In this document: in pieces, positions 1-9,179 of the stretch
Numbering within the stretch: the stretch's first letter is position 1
Layout of the letters: the number at the start of each line of letters is the position of its first letter
NCBI GenBank assembly: GCA_947499255.1
Contig: CANMNF010000002.1
Location: 756,430 to 820,429 of the forward strand
Length of the DNA: 64,000 bases
DNA from: an uncultured Sphingomonadaceae bacterium
Lineage (GTDB): Bacteria > Pseudomonadota > Alphaproteobacteria > Sphingomonadales > Sphingomonadaceae
Reading direction: 5' to 3'
The notes under the pieces: model-generated
What the model was told of the DNA's origin: nothing
Seen by the model: the letters and a program-made list of their open reading frames with translations, nothing else
The model's database searches: none
Position numbers and translations under genes: made by a program

Positions 1-284
1 CTAATGACGGTATCGATTTCCAGACCCGGCGCAATCGCTTTGGCTGCAGCTTTCATCGCGCCCACAGGTGTGGCTAAGATCACCAGATCCGCGCCTGTGA
101 CCGCTTCGACCGGGTCGTCAAACATGTGATCAACCAGCTCCAGCTCGCCCGCCCGCTGACGCACCGCTTCATCTGCATCATATCCGTTTGTGGTCACTCC
201 GGGCAGATGTTCGCGCACGGCAAGGCCAACCGACCCGCCAAGCAGGCCCAACCCGATAATGGCGACTTTCTTGAACACGCTCAC
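1..284 (-). CDS. tyrA: Prephenate/arogenate dehydrogenase, partial (TyrA family)
   Basis: The 5' 94 codons of an NAD(P)-dependent prephenate or arogenate dehydrogenase of tyrosine biosynthesis; the rest lies beyond the window edge. The N-terminus carries the dinucleotide-binding strand KKVAIIGLGLLGGS with the GxGxxG glycines at residues 11, 13 and 16, followed by the second Rossmann strand and an LVILATPVGAM segment typical of the family. The GTG start overlaps the TGA stop of the upstream hisC gene by 4 bases (GTGA), so the two are translationally coupled, and the hisC-tyrA pairing is common in alphaproteobacteria. Whether prephenate or arogenate is preferred cannot be told from this fragment. 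Confidence 0.9.
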   Translation of the reverse strand, partial: MSVFKKVAIIGLGLLGGSVGLAVREHLPGVTTNGYDADEAVRQRAGELELVDHMFDDPVEAVTGADLVILATPVGAMKAAAKAIAPGLEIDTVI

Positions 285-1372
285 GTCGCCTCAGCAGCTT
301 TGCGAATAGTAGCGATAATATCATCCATTTGTTCGGTCGTGCCAATGGTGATGCGCAGGGCATGGTCTAGGCCCGGCACCGGAAAATCGCGCACCGCATA
401 CCCTGCATCGGCAATGGCATCGCGTGCGGTTTGCGCCGACAATGCGCCTTCAAACTGGATGAAGACGAAATTTGCCTCACTTGGAACGCAGCTGATCCCG
501 TGATTGCCTAGTGCATCCATTGCTGCGGTAAAGCGGGCCCGTTCAGAAATCGTATGGTCGCGCACGGCATGAACGAAAGCCTGATCTTTGGTAGCGGCAA
601 TAGCGGCTGCAAGACCGACAGAATTCACGCTGAATGGACCACGAATGCGGTACATCGCGTCAATTATTTCCTGTGCGCCGGTGGCATAGCCAATACGTTG
701 TCCCGCGAGGCCATAAACTTTGGAGAATGTGCGCGTGACCAGCACATTGTCACTCGTGCGCGCCAGCTCCATCCCGCCATCATCTTCGCCTTCGGGCAGG
801 AATTCCGCATAGGCTTGATCAAGCACGAACAGCACATCTTTTGGCAAACCAGCATGCAGGCGGGCAATGTCTTGGCGCGGCAGATAGGTGCCGGTGGGAT
901 TGTTGGGATTGGCCAGAAACACAATTTTGGTGCGCTGTGTCACATGATCGAGCAGAATATCGACATCGGTGCCAAAGTTTACCGCTGGCGCGGTTACCAT
1001 TGTCGCGCCAACACGCTGCACAGCGATTTTGTACATCATGAAAGTAAACTGTGTTTGCAGCGCTTCGTCACCAATCCCGCAAAAGGTTTGGGCAGCAACG
1101 TTCAACAGCTCATCAGACCCGGTACCGCAGATAATCCGGTTCATTTCCAGACCATGCAGCTTGGCAAGTTCTGCACGCAGTGCATCCGAACCGGGATCGG
1201 GATAGAATTCTGGCGTGTTGGCTTCACCCATCGCTTTCAAAGCGGCCGGGCTGGCTCCCAAAGGGCTTTCATTAGCTGACAGTTTGATCAGCTTGCGCCC
1301 TTCTGAGGTGGCCGATTTACCTGGCACATAGGCCATGATTTCATCGACGTAAGGCTTTACTTTAGGCTTCAC
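281..1372 (-). CDS. hisC: Histidinol-phosphate aminotransferase
   Basis: PLP-dependent fold-type I aminotransferase, 363 residues, normal for HisC. Visible are the N-terminal KLSANESPLG substrate segment (30-39), YPDP (57-60), the NPNNPTG motif (155-161), DQAYAEF (185-191) with the cofactor-binding Asp/Tyr, and TFSKVYGLAGQRIGY with the probable Schiff-base lysine K218. The family converts imidazole-acetol phosphate to histidinol phosphate in histidine biosynthesis; in alphaproteobacteria the same enzyme often also transaminates prephenate or phenylpyruvate, which fits its coupling to tyrA downstream. It is transcribed divergently from metX across 92 bp. Confidence 0.93.
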   Translation of the reverse strand: MKPKVKPYVDEIMAYVPGKSATSEGRKLIKLSANESPLGASPAALKAMGEANTPEFYPDPGSDALRAELAKLHGLEMNRIICGTGSDELLNVAAQTFCGIGDEALQTQFTFMMYKIAVQRVGATMVTAPAVNFGTDVDILLDHVTQRTKIVFLANPNNPTGTYLPRQDIARLHAGLPKDVLFVLDQAYAEFLPEGEDDGGMELARTSDNVLVTRTFSKVYGLAGQRIGYATGAQEIIDAMYRIRGPFSVNSVGLAAAIAATKDQAFVHAVRDHTISERARFTAAMDALGNHGISCVPSEANFVFIQFEGALSAQTARDAIADAGYAVRDFPVPGLDHALRITIGTTEQMDDIIATIRKAAEAT

Positions 1373-1464
1373 GCAAGAACTCCAAGTATATTGGCACCAG
1401 GCGATAGCGGCTTGCAGCAGAGATTGACAGTACGGGCGCGCTTCCCCAAGTCCGCCCGGCAGTT

Positions 1465-2571
1465 ATGGTAAGTAGGCCCACCCTTCAAGTCCAGTCGCTA
1501 CGACTCGAAGCACCACTTGCGCTCGATTGTGGGCGTGTGCTGGACAATGTCACGCTGGCCTTTGAGACATATGGCGCGTTGAATGACACCAAAGACAACG
1601 CTATTTTGTTGTGCCATGCTCTCACCGGCGATCAATTCGTCGCCTCGCAGCATCCTGTCACTGGTAAGCCGGGATGGTGGGAGAGGATGGTGGGTCCGGG
1701 CAAGCCGATTGATACCGATCGCTTTCATGTGATTTGCGCGAATGTGGTGGGATCCTGCATGGGTTCTACCGGCCCGGCGAGCGCGGGGGCAGACGGCGCG
1801 CCTTTTGCCATGAATTTTCCCGTGATCACGATCCGCGATATGGTGCGCGCGCAAATTGCGCTGCTTGATGCGTTGGGGATTGAGCGGCTGCATGCCGTGG
1901 TGGGCGGATCGATGGGCGGGATGCAGGCGCTCTCGCTTGCCGCCAATTGGCCACAGCGTACGCAACGCGTTTTGGGCATTGCGACAACCGCACGGCACTC
2001 TGCGCAAAACATCGCTTTTCACGAAGTTGGCCGTCAGGCGATTATGGCTGACCCCGCTTGGGCGAAAGGTGATTATTATGCGAGCGGGCAAAGCCCCGAT
2101 AAAGGCTTGTCGGTTGCGCGCATGGCGGCCCACATCACCTATCTATCCGAAGCCGGCCTGACCGAGAAATTTGGCCGCCGCTTGCAAGACCGTGATGCCA
2201 AAAGCTTTGGCTTTGACGCTGATTTTCAGGTGGAGAGCTATCTGCGCTATCAAGGGATCAGCTTTACCGATCGCTTTGATGCCAACAGCTATCTGTATAT
2301 CACCCGCGCGATGGATTATTTCGACCTCGCTGAAGAGCATGGCGGCCGCCTTGCCGATGCCTTTGGCAAGGCAAGCGATGTGCGCTTTTGTCTGGTCAGT
2401 TTTGATACCGATTGGCTGTATACCACCGCCGATATGCGCGATGTGGTGCATGCCTTGAACGCGGTGGCGGCGCCTGTCAGCTTTGTGGAGCTTTCTGCGC
2501 CTTATGGACATGACAGCTTTCTGCTTGATGTGCCTGCGCTTGATCGGGTGGTGACGGGGTTTGTTGGATGA
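1465..2571 (+). CDS. metX: Homoserine O-acetyltransferase (MetX)
   Basis: Alpha/beta-hydrolase-fold acyltransferase of methionine biosynthesis, 368 residues. The sequence shows the family signatures HALTGD (51-56), GSCMGSTGP (96-104) and the nucleophile elbow [10 protein letters not shown] with Ser149, plus the C-terminal catalytic His349 in YGHDSFLLD. MetX proteins transfer acetyl, or in some lineages succinyl, from the CoA ester to the homoserine hydroxyl; acyl specificity cannot be settled here. The stop codon overlaps the metW start by 4 bases (ATGA), the conserved metX-metW arrangement. The start lacks a strong Shine-Dalgarno sequence. No SAM-II riboswitch was recognised in the short leader. 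Confidence 0.92.
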   Translation: MVSRPTLQVQSLRLEAPLALDCGRVLDNVTLAFETYGALNDTKDNAILLCHALTGDQFVASQHPVTGKPGWWERMVGPGKPIDTDRFHVICANVVGSCMGSTGPASAGADGAPFAMNFPVITIRDMVRAQIALLDALGIERLHAVVGGSMGGMQALSLAANWPQRTQRVLGIATTARHSAQNIAFHEVGRQAIMADPAWAKGDYYASGQSPDKGLSVARMAAHITYLSEAGLTEKFGRRLQDRDAKSFGFDADFQVESYLRYQGISFTDRFDANSYLYITRAMDYFDLAEEHGGRLADAFGKASDVRFCLVSFDTDWLYTTADMRDVVHALNAVAAPVSFVELSAPYGHDSFLLDVPALDRVVTGFVG

Positions 2572-3200
2572 CGCATCATTATCCCACCACACAAGTTGGC
2601 CCTGCCAATAGTGAGGCATTGCGCGTCGATCTGGCCAAGATTGCCGCGCATGTGCCTGAAAATGCGCGCGTGCTGGATGTGGGCTGCGGCGATGGTGCTT
2701 TGATGGCGGAATTGCAGGCCAAAAAGGGCGTTGACGCGCGCGGCATGGAAATCGATCCTGAAGAAGTGGAAAAAGCCGTCGCGCGCGGGCTTTCGGTGGT
2801 GCAGGGCGATGCCAATCGCGATCTGGCCGATTATCCTGACAAGGCGTTTGATGTCGCAATCCTTTCGCAGACATTGCAAACCGCGCAGCGCCCGCATTGG
2901 CTGCTCAATCAATTGTTGCGCATTGGCGAGCAGGCTTTCGTCAGCTTTCCCAATTTTGCCTATTGGCGCATGCGGTTATCGCTTTTGCGCAATGGCCGGA
3001 TGCCTGTGACACGGCATTTGCCGGTCAATTGGTATGAAACGCCCAATATCCATCATCTTACCGTCAACGATTTCCGCGATTTTCTGCGCGATCACAATGT
3101 GCGCGTGGAGGATCGCTGGTATTTTGCCAATGGCCGCGAAATCGGCGGCAGCAATGCCAATTGGCGCGCAGAACATGCGGTGTTCCAGCTCAGCCGTTAA
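2568..3200 (+). CDS. metW: Methionine biosynthesis protein MetW
   Basis: A 210-residue class I methyltransferase-fold protein with motif [10 protein letters not shown] (35-43), an acidic strand-2 end (MEIDPEE) and the MetW-typical [21 protein letters not shown] segment. MetW works with MetX and is needed for full homoserine acyltransferase activity in several bacteria. Its start overlaps the metX stop. It converges with the membrane protein gene on the minus strand, sharing 4 bases at the stop codons. Confidence 0.92.
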   Translation: MTHHYPTTQVGPANSEALRVDLAKIAAHVPENARVLDVGCGDGALMAELQAKKGVDARGMEIDPEEVEKAVARGLSVVQGDANRDLADYPDKAFDVAILSQTLQTAQRPHWLLNQLLRIGEQAFVSFPNFAYWRMRLSLLRNGRMPVTRHLPVNWYETPNIHHLTVNDFRDFLRDHNVRVEDRWYFANGREIGGSNANWRAEHAVFQLSR

Positions 3201-3739
3201 AAGACGGCATGGCCTGCCAGCGTGCCGATCACGATCCCCGGCATCATCCCCAGCAACGTGGCAGCGGCAAAGACAGTGCCTGAAATCGGTGCGGCGGCAC
3301 AGCTTGCGGTAAGCAGCACATGCGGCACACCGCCAAAACGCAGCCCCGCCACATAAATCGGCCCCTTGCTGGCCAGATGATCGCGGTAATTGTCGATCTT
3401 CGCGCCAAAGCGGCGATGCATGTAATCGCCCAGCCAATAGCGCGAAAGCACGAAAAGGATCTGGCTACCGATAACCGCGCCAATGCTGGCATACACGATG
3501 TTGGGATAGCCCAAGAGCGCCCCGCCAAGAATGGATACCGGGGTTATCGTTGCCGGAAGCGAGGAGGCAATCGCAGCCGCCATCAATAGCGCCATAGCCG
3601 TTGGCACAATCGCCCAGCCATAAGGCATGAGCGACAGCCCTTCGAACGCCTCTGTGGGCAGCAATGATGAAATCAGCTCCATGACGTTCCAATCTGCCAT
3701 AACCAAAATGGTTTCCAACAGCATTAATGTATTCGCCAC
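3197..3739 (-). CDS. Small VTT/SNARE-associated (DedA/YqaA-like) membrane protein
   Basis: A 180-residue polytopic membrane protein. Hydrophobic segments near 45-65, 70-105 and 130-178, the central GALLGYPNIVYASIGAVIGSQ-type glycine-rich stretch and an RYWLGD segment match the VTT (TVP38/TMEM64, DedA, YqaA) superfamily, whose members are proposed lipid scramblases or transporters in the inner membrane. The start is uncertain: the GTG at 3739 gives the longest form, but ATG codons at 3724 and 3700 are in frame and neither has a clear ribosome-binding site. The gene stands alone between metW (convergent) and fghA. Confidence 0.7.
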   Translation of the reverse strand: MANTLMLLETILVMADWNVMELISSLLPTEAFEGLSLMPYGWAIVPTAMALLMAAAIASSLPATITPVSILGGALLGYPNIVYASIGAVIGSQILFVLSRYWLGDYMHRRFGAKIDNYRDHLASKGPIYVAGLRFGGVPHVLLTASCAAAPISGTVFAAATLLGMMPGIVIGTLAGHAVF

Positions 3740-3779
3740 ATTTTGCCGCTGCGTTACGCGGGCATCCGGTTCTATCGCG

Positions 3780-4643
3780 TCAGCCGCTGGGCAGGCCTAG
3801 TCTTTCCGCATGCCAAGCAATATGCTCAGCGATAAAGGTTGAGACGAAGAAGTAGGAATGGTCATAGCCATCCTGCATGCGGATATCCGCCGCCATGCCC
3901 GCAGCATCCACCGCGTCGCGCAACAAATGCGTTTTCAGCTGCTCTTCCAGAAAATCATCCGCTGTCCCTTGATCGATCAGCAAATGCGGCAGGCGCGCGC
4001 CATCTGCGATCAGTGCGCACGCATCATATTCACGCCACGCCGCGCGATTGTCTCCTAAATAACCGCTCAGCGCTTTTTCACCCCAAGGGCAATTGAGCGG
4101 GGAGACGATGGGCGCAAACGCGCTGACGCTGCGGAACCGGGATGGATTGCGCAAGGCGATGCTCAACGCGCCATGGCCGCCCATGGAATGGCCGCTAATC
4201 CCCTGCAGCGCCATATCGACGGGAAAGTTCTTGGCCACCAGCGCAGGAAGTTCTTCTTCAATATAGCGGCGCATCTGGAAATGTTTGGCCCAAGGCGGCT
4301 GTGTTGCATTCACATAGAACCCGGCACCTTGCCCAAAATTATAGGCGTCATCATCGGGCACGTCTGCGCCGGTCAGATCAGGGCCGCGCGGGGATGTATC
4401 CGGGCATATAAAGATAATGCCATGGCGCGCACAGGCCGCGCGATATTCCAGCTTCAGCATCGCGTTTTCATGCGTACAAGTAAGTCCGGACAGCCACCAC
4501 AGCACAGGCAGTTTTGCCCCAGCATCATGATCAGGGACATAGGCCGCAAACGTCATCGGCGTACCGGTGGCCGCGCTTTTATGGGAGTATACCCCTTGCG
4601 TCCCGGCAAAGGCGCGCGCCGTGCTGACGGTCTCGATGCTCAC
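3780..4643 (-). CDS. fghA: S-formylglutathione hydrolase
   Basis: A 287-residue esterase-D-type alpha/beta hydrolase that splits S-formylglutathione into formate and glutathione. Diagnostic are LSGLTCTHENA (51-61), the nucleophile elbow GHSMGGHGAL with Ser153, and the C-terminal YDHSYFFVSTFI with the catalytic histidine. The GTG start directly abuts the stop of the class III alcohol dehydrogenase gene upstream, so the two enzymes of glutathione-dependent formaldehyde oxidation form one transcription unit. Confidence 0.93.
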   Translation of the reverse strand: MSIETVSTARAFAGTQGVYSHKSAATGTPMTFAAYVPDHDAGAKLPVLWWLSGLTCTHENAMLKLEYRAACARHGIIFICPDTSPRGPDLTGADVPDDDAYNFGQGAGFYVNATQPPWAKHFQMRRYIEEELPALVAKNFPVDMALQGISGHSMGGHGALSIALRNPSRFRSVSAFAPIVSPLNCPWGEKALSGYLGDNRAAWREYDACALIADGARLPHLLIDQGTADDFLEEQLKTHLLRDAVDAAGMAADIRMQDGYDHSYFFVSTFIAEHIAWHAERLGLPSG

Positions 4644-5750
4644 TTAAAACACCACAACGCTGCGAATGCTTGTGCCTGAATGCATCAGATCAAAGCCTTT
4701 GTTGATTTCCTCCAGCGTTAGCGTGTGGGTGATCATCGGATCGATGGCGATTTTGCCGTTCATGTACCAATCCACGATTTTGGGTACATCGGTGCGCCCT
4801 TTCGCGCCGCCAAAAGCTGTGCCGCGCCAATTGCGGCCTGTGACCAGTTGAAAAGGCCGCGTCGCCACTTCCTTGCCCGCTTCGGCAACGCCAATAATGA
4901 TCGAAGTGCCCCAGCCCTTGTGACAGCATTCCAGCGCTTGGCGCATGACATCGGTATTGCCGGTGCAATCAAAGCTGTAATCCGCCCCGCCATCCAGCAG
5001 TTCCACCAGATGGGCGACGACATCTGCGGTGTCTTTCGGATTGACGAAATCGGTCATTCCAAACTTTTCGCCCCATTCGCGCTTGGAGGGGTTGAGGTCC
5101 ACGCCCACGATCCGGTCTGCACCGGCCATTTTTGCCCCTTGGATGACATTAAGGCCAATTCCGCCAAGGCCAAACACCACCACATTATCGCCTGGCTGCA
5201 CTTTGGCCGTGTTCACCACCGCGCCAACGCCTGTGGTGACCCCGCAACCAACATAACACGAAGTTTCAAACGGCGCGTCTTTACGGATTTTGGCGACAGC
5301 GATTTCAGGAAGGACGGTGAAATTGGAAAAGGTGGAGCAGCCCATATAATGGTAGATCGTCTCCCCCTTATAAGAAAAGCGCGACGTGCCATCGGGCATC
5401 ACGCCTTTGCCTTGTGTCTCGCGAATGGCGCTGCACAGATTGGTTTTGCCAGACAGGCACATTTTGCACTGCCGACATTCCGGCGTGTAAAGCGGGATTA
5501 CATGATCGCCGGGTCTTACGCTTGTAACGCCGGCGCCCACTTCGCGCACCACGCCTGCGCCTTCATGGCCCAAAATGCTGGGAAAGATGCCTTCGCTGTC
5601 CAACCCTTCCAGCGTGTAAGCATCGGTGTGGCAGATGCCCGTCGCCATGATTTCGATCAGCACTTCGCCCGGCCGCGGCCCTTCCAGATCAAGCTCGACT
5701 ATTTCGAGAGGCTGCTTGGCTTCAAAGGCAATGGCGGCGCGCGTTTTCAT
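4644..5750 (-). CDS. adhC: S-(hydroxymethyl)glutathione dehydrogenase / class III alcohol dehydrogenase
   Basis: Zinc- and NAD-dependent dehydrogenase of 368 residues that oxidises S-hydroxymethylglutathione in formaldehyde detoxification. Catalytic zinc ligands are Cys40, His62 and Cys169; the structural zinc site is Cys92, Cys95, Cys98 and Cys106; the coenzyme motif GLGGIG lies at 194-199. Close agreement with class III ADH throughout, including the C-terminal SIRSVVVF end. The ATG at 5750 gives the usual N-terminus; an in-frame ATG at 5771 would add seven residues. Followed without gap by fghA. Confidence 0.95.
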   Translation of the reverse strand: MKTRAAIAFEAKQPLEIVELDLEGPRPGEVLIEIMATGICHTDAYTLEGLDSEGIFPSILGHEGAGVVREVGAGVTSVRPGDHVIPLYTPECRQCKMCLSGKTNLCSAIRETQGKGVMPDGTSRFSYKGETIYHYMGCSTFSNFTVLPEIAVAKIRKDAPFETSCYVGCGVTTGVGAVVNTAKVQPGDNVVVFGLGGIGLNVIQGAKMAGADRIVGVDLNPSKREWGEKFGMTDFVNPKDTADVVAHLVELLDGGADYSFDCTGNTDVMRQALECCHKGWGTSIIIGVAEAGKEVATRPFQLVTGRNWRGTAFGGAKGRTDVPKIVDWYMNGKIAIDPMITHTLTLEEINKGFDLMHSGTSIRSVVVF

Positions 5751-5823
5751 AGCTGGGTTTCTTTCATTCAATTGCGTGCATCCAAGCTGGCGCCTGGCCC
5801 AGTGTCAATGCGCTGGATACAGC

Positions 5824-7254
5824 TTAAGCTTCGGTAACGGTTTTGGTGACCATATAAGCGCGTACGCCTTCGGGACCGTCTTCGCTGCCATGGCCGGATG
5901 ATTTAACCCCGCCAAACGGGCTGTCAGCGGCCGCGGTGCCGGTCACATTGATCCCCACCATGCCCGCTTCAATGCGATCAGCCAGACGTCGCTGGCGCTT
6001 TACATCATTGGTCCAGGCATAGGCGGAAAGGCCAAAGGGCAGGCGGTTGGCCTCTGTTATCATCGCATCTTCATCAGCATAGGAATTGACCAGCGCCAAA
6101 GGACCAAAAGGTTCTTCATTCATCACCGCTGCATCAGGCGGGACATCGGACAGAACCGTAGGCTGGAAGAAAAAGCCCTGATTGCCGATCCGTTCACCGC
6201 CGGTATCCACACGCGCACCGCGTTCGCGCGCATCGGCTACAAAACGATCCATCGCTTCCAAACGGCGCGCATTGGCCAGTGGTCCCATCTGCGTTTGCGG
6301 GTCCATCCCGTCACCCACGCGGGTTTTCGCCATGATATCGGTCATGCCCTGGCGGAATTGTTCGTAAATGCTTTCCTGCACGATGAAGCGGGTTGGCGCG
6401 ATGCAAACCTGGCCCGCATTGCGCAGCTTTTGCGCAGTGACTGCGGCGGTCACGCGCTTCACATCGACATCATCGAACACCAGCACCGGGCCATGTCCGC
6501 CCAATTCCATCGTGGTGCGGATCAGATTGTCTGCTGCCAGCTTGATCAGATGTTTGCCCACCGTGGTGGAGCCGGTGAAGGACAATTTGCGGATCACTTT
6601 ACTCGCCAGCAAATGGCGGCTGACTTCATCTGGCACACCGAACACGGCCTGCGCCACATTATCAGGCAGGCCCGCTTCTTTCAGAACGCGCATGATGCCA
6701 AGCGCAGATGCAGGCGTTTCTTCTGATCCTTTAAGAATGATCGAACAGCCCGCCGCAATCGCTGCGCCCACTTTGCGCATCGCGGTGTTGAAAGGGAAAT
6801 TCCACGGCGCGAACCCGGCCACGGGGCCAACCGGTTCATGCCGCACAACCGCGCGCTGACCCACAGGGCGCACCAGTTCGCGGCCATAATTGCGAAACGT
6901 TTCGCCTGCAAAAAACTCCAGCAATTGCACACAGCCTGCCACTTCGCCTTTAGCCAGCCCCAGCGTCTTGCCTTGTTCCAGTGTGATGATGCGGGCAAAT
7001 TCATCGGCGTTTTGCGCGATACGTTGTGCTGCGCCATTGAGAACTTTGGCGCGGGTTGCCGGGGTGGAATGGCGCCAGGCTGCAAACCCCAGCGCCGCAT
7101 TGTCCAGCGCCCGATCAAGATCACCGGTGGTGGCAAGAGGCAGCGCGCCCAGCACATCGCCTGTTGCGGGATTAATGACGTCAAAAGTATCGCGTCCACC
7201 GCCGGACACTGCCTCGCCGCCAATGATCATGTGCAATGCGGGATATTCGCTCAT
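5824..7254 (-). CDS. NAD(P)-dependent succinate-semialdehyde dehydrogenase-type aldehyde dehydrogenase
   Basis: Aldehyde dehydrogenase superfamily member of 476 residues. General base Glu250 lies in MELGGHGP and catalytic Cys284 in NAGQVCIAPTRF; GSTTVGK (228-234) binds the cofactor. The APTRF variant and overall layout fit the succinate-semialdehyde / alpha-ketoglutarate-semialdehyde branch (GabD-like). It precedes adhC-fghA on the same strand with a 73-bp gap, so it may join that unit. Substrate is inferred from family only. Confidence 0.85.
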   Translation of the reverse strand: MSEYPALHMIIGGEAVSGGGRDTFDVINPATGDVLGALPLATTGDLDRALDNAALGFAAWRHSTPATRAKVLNGAAQRIAQNADEFARIITLEQGKTLGLAKGEVAGCVQLLEFFAGETFRNYGRELVRPVGQRAVVRHEPVGPVAGFAPWNFPFNTAMRKVGAAIAAGCSIILKGSEETPASALGIMRVLKEAGLPDNVAQAVFGVPDEVSRHLLASKVIRKLSFTGSTTVGKHLIKLAADNLIRTTMELGGHGPVLVFDDVDVKRVTAAVTAQKLRNAGQVCIAPTRFIVQESIYEQFRQGMTDIMAKTRVGDGMDPQTQMGPLANARRLEAMDRFVADARERGARVDTGGERIGNQGFFFQPTVLSDVPPDAAVMNEEPFGPLALVNSYADEDAMITEANRLPFGLSAYAWTNDVKRQRRLADRIEAGMVGINVTGTAAADSPFGGVKSSGHGSEDGPEGVRAYMVTKTVTEA

Positions 7255-7382
7255 CAGGACAGGCTTTCATTCGAGGTGGCTAAAAGCGCTCTGATAGTCA
7301 GGGCCGCTCAGGCAAAAACAAATGTACCGCGAAGCGCGCTTTTTCAAGACGGCGTTCAGCTACCACGCTATATATCGCCGCT

Positions 7383-7733
7383 ATGCTTCGTATTTTGCCC
7401 GCTCTCGCCCTGATCCTCGCCCCGCTTGCCGTGCAGGCACAAGCGGCGCCGCTCAGCCTTGAACACCGCATGTTGCTGCGCTGCGCAGCGACAGCGGCGA
7501 TGGTTGCGCATGGGCAGGAGACGGGCAATGCGGCGATGGCCAGCTATCCCGATATGCGCGAACGTGGGCGCGAATTCTTCATTCGGGCCGGCGTGCAGGT
7601 GATGGATGAGGCCGGGGTCAGCCGTGAATTGGTGGAACAAGAATTGCGCAGCGAGGCACGCGATATCGTGCGCGAGGACACCGTGCATCAAATGGTGCCG
7701 ATCTGCCTTCCTCTAATTCCGCAAGAACAGTAA
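7383..7733 (+). CDS. Small secreted protein of unknown function
   Basis: A 116-residue protein with a clear signal peptide (MLRILPALALILAPLAVQAQA) and predicted cleavage near residue 21. The mature part is mostly helical, with cysteines in LRCAATAA and near the C-terminus (IPLICL-type end, PICLPLIP) that could pair in the periplasm. I recognise no characterised family. It is divergent from the aldehyde dehydrogenase gene and upstream of a GST gene. Confidence 0.7.
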   Translation: MLRILPALALILAPLAVQAQAAPLSLEHRMLLRCAATAAMVAHGQETGNAAMASYPDMRERGREFFIRAGVQVMDEAGVSRELVEQELRSEARDIVREDTVHQMVPICLPLIPQEQ

Positions 7734-7784
7734 CCACGTGCTGGACCAAATGGCCGCGATGCGGCATGATTGCGCGCAATAATT

Positions 7785-8456
7785 ATGTGGCATCTTTATC
7801 AATTCCCGCTGTGTCCGTTCAGCCGCAAAGTGCGCCTTGCACTAAGCGAGAAGGGCGTGGCTTATGAAACAAAACGCCTCGATCCGTGGAATGCGGAAGA
7901 AGCGTTTTATTCGCTGAACCCGGCTGGCCGCACGCCGGTGCTTTATGATCCAGAACGCAAGCGTTCGCTGGTCGATAGTCAGGCGATTTGTGAGTATTTT
8001 GAAGAGACGGTCGATAAAGCGCCTCTGATCCTGGGCAATGCCGGTTCGCGTGCGGAAATCCGCCGGCTGGTCGCTTTGGTGGATGAGGTGTTCTTCGCCG
8101 ATGTCACCGCGCCATTACTGGATGAGAAAATGAAGAAACGCATCATTTTGCGCACGTCGCCCGATGCTGGCGTTTTGCGCAATGCGATGCGGCTGGCGCA
8201 TGATCATCTCGATTATATTGACTGGCTGATTGATAATCGCCGCTGGTTGGCGGGATCGCAATTGAGCCTAGCCGATTTTGCCGCAGCTGCGCAGATTTCG
8301 GTGGCCGATTATCTCGAAGGGATCGATTGGGACGGGCATGATGCCGCGCATGGCTGGTACCGGGTGATGAAAAGCCGCCCCAGCTTTCGCCCCCTTTTGG
8401 CAGAACGCATGGAAGGCATCCCCGCTCCGCGCCACTATGCCGATGTGAATGCCTGA
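7785..8456 (+). CDS. Glutathione S-transferase family protein
   Basis: A 223-residue protein with an N-terminal thioredoxin-like domain (QFPLCPFSRKVRLALSEKG, residues 5-23, with the CPFS active-site loop), the cis-proline segment AGRTPVL and the glutathione gamma-glutamyl-binding VDSQAICEY, then an all-helical C-terminal domain. The ATG at 7785 is preferred over the TTG at 7770, because family members begin just before the first strand. The endogenous substrate is unknown. Confidence 0.85.
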   Translation: MWHLYQFPLCPFSRKVRLALSEKGVAYETKRLDPWNAEEAFYSLNPAGRTPVLYDPERKRSLVDSQAICEYFEETVDKAPLILGNAGSRAEIRRLVALVDEVFFADVTAPLLDEKMKKRIILRTSPDAGVLRNAMRLAHDHLDYIDWLIDNRRWLAGSQLSLADFAAAAQISVADYLEGIDWDGHDAAHGWYRVMKSRPSFRPLLAERMEGIPAPRHYADVNA

Positions 8457-8646
8457 CGCGCATTGCGTGACCCTTGCGAATTGCTGCGGGCGATCCGATA
8501 TCACTTGCAACGATACAGTGTTTTTTGGGCGCAATAGCGACCGCAAGGCCAAATGGCCGCCCGCAGCGAAGGGCAGCTTGCCTGCCCGAGAGCGAGGATA
8601 GCCAAGGGGCCGGATGGCCCTGCCGGCGCTTGAGGAGAAGAAAACT

Positions 8647-9072
8647 ATGCCCGATAAGATGAACCTGACCGATGCGCAGTGGCGTGAGCGTTTGACCCCA
8701 GAGCAATATAAGATCCTGCGCCAGGCTGGCACGGAACGCGCTTTCACCGGCAAATATGAAAAGAACAAGCAGGCAGGCGCGTATAAATGTGCCGGTTGCG
8801 GCCTGCCATTGTTTGCCTCCGATACGAAATACAATTCCGGCTCTGGCTGGCCCAGCTTTACCGCTCCTGCCGATGGTGATGCGGTGGATATGCATCAGGA
8901 CGGATCGCATGGCATGGTCCGCACCGAGGTCACTTGTGCCCGGTGCCAAGGGCATTTGGGCCATGTGTTCCCCGATGGTCCGGGGCCGGGCGGCATGCGC
9001 TATTGCATCAATTCCGCCTCACTGGATTTCGAACCAGAAGCGGGCGCAGACAAAAACGTAGAAGAAAACTGA
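8647..9072 (+). CDS. msrB: Peptide-methionine (R)-S-oxide reductase
   Basis: A 141-residue MsrB that reduces methionine-R-sulfoxide in proteins. Zinc ligands are the CxxC pairs Cys48/Cys51 and Cys97/Cys100; the catalytic Cys120 sits in RYCINSASL; the GSGWPSF motif covers 65-71. The ATG at 8647 follows a GAGGAG ribosome-binding site, so the longer in-frame start at 8614 is unlikely. A separate msrA lies at 20969-21499. Confidence 0.94.
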   Translation: MPDKMNLTDAQWRERLTPEQYKILRQAGTERAFTGKYEKNKQAGAYKCAGCGLPLFASDTKYNSGSGWPSFTAPADGDAVDMHQDGSHGMVRTEVTCARCQGHLGHVFPDGPGPGGMRYCINSASLDFEPEAGADKNVEEN

Positions 9073-9179
9073 GCATCGCTGCGTGCAGGGCGTTCACGCG
9101 CCATTATGATTGGACTATGCACACATATCACGATGGGCAGGGCACGGGGCCAGCTCACCGCAAGGGATAACCGGGCCTG

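Noticed and set aside
1373-1464. Possible SAM-II riboswitch in front of metX
   Set aside because: The leader is short and I could not find the conserved pseudoknot segments of that class.
4725-5837. 370-codon open frame on the plus strand
   Set aside because: Mirror of the class III alcohol dehydrogenase gene; His/Ala/Arg-rich shadow translation.
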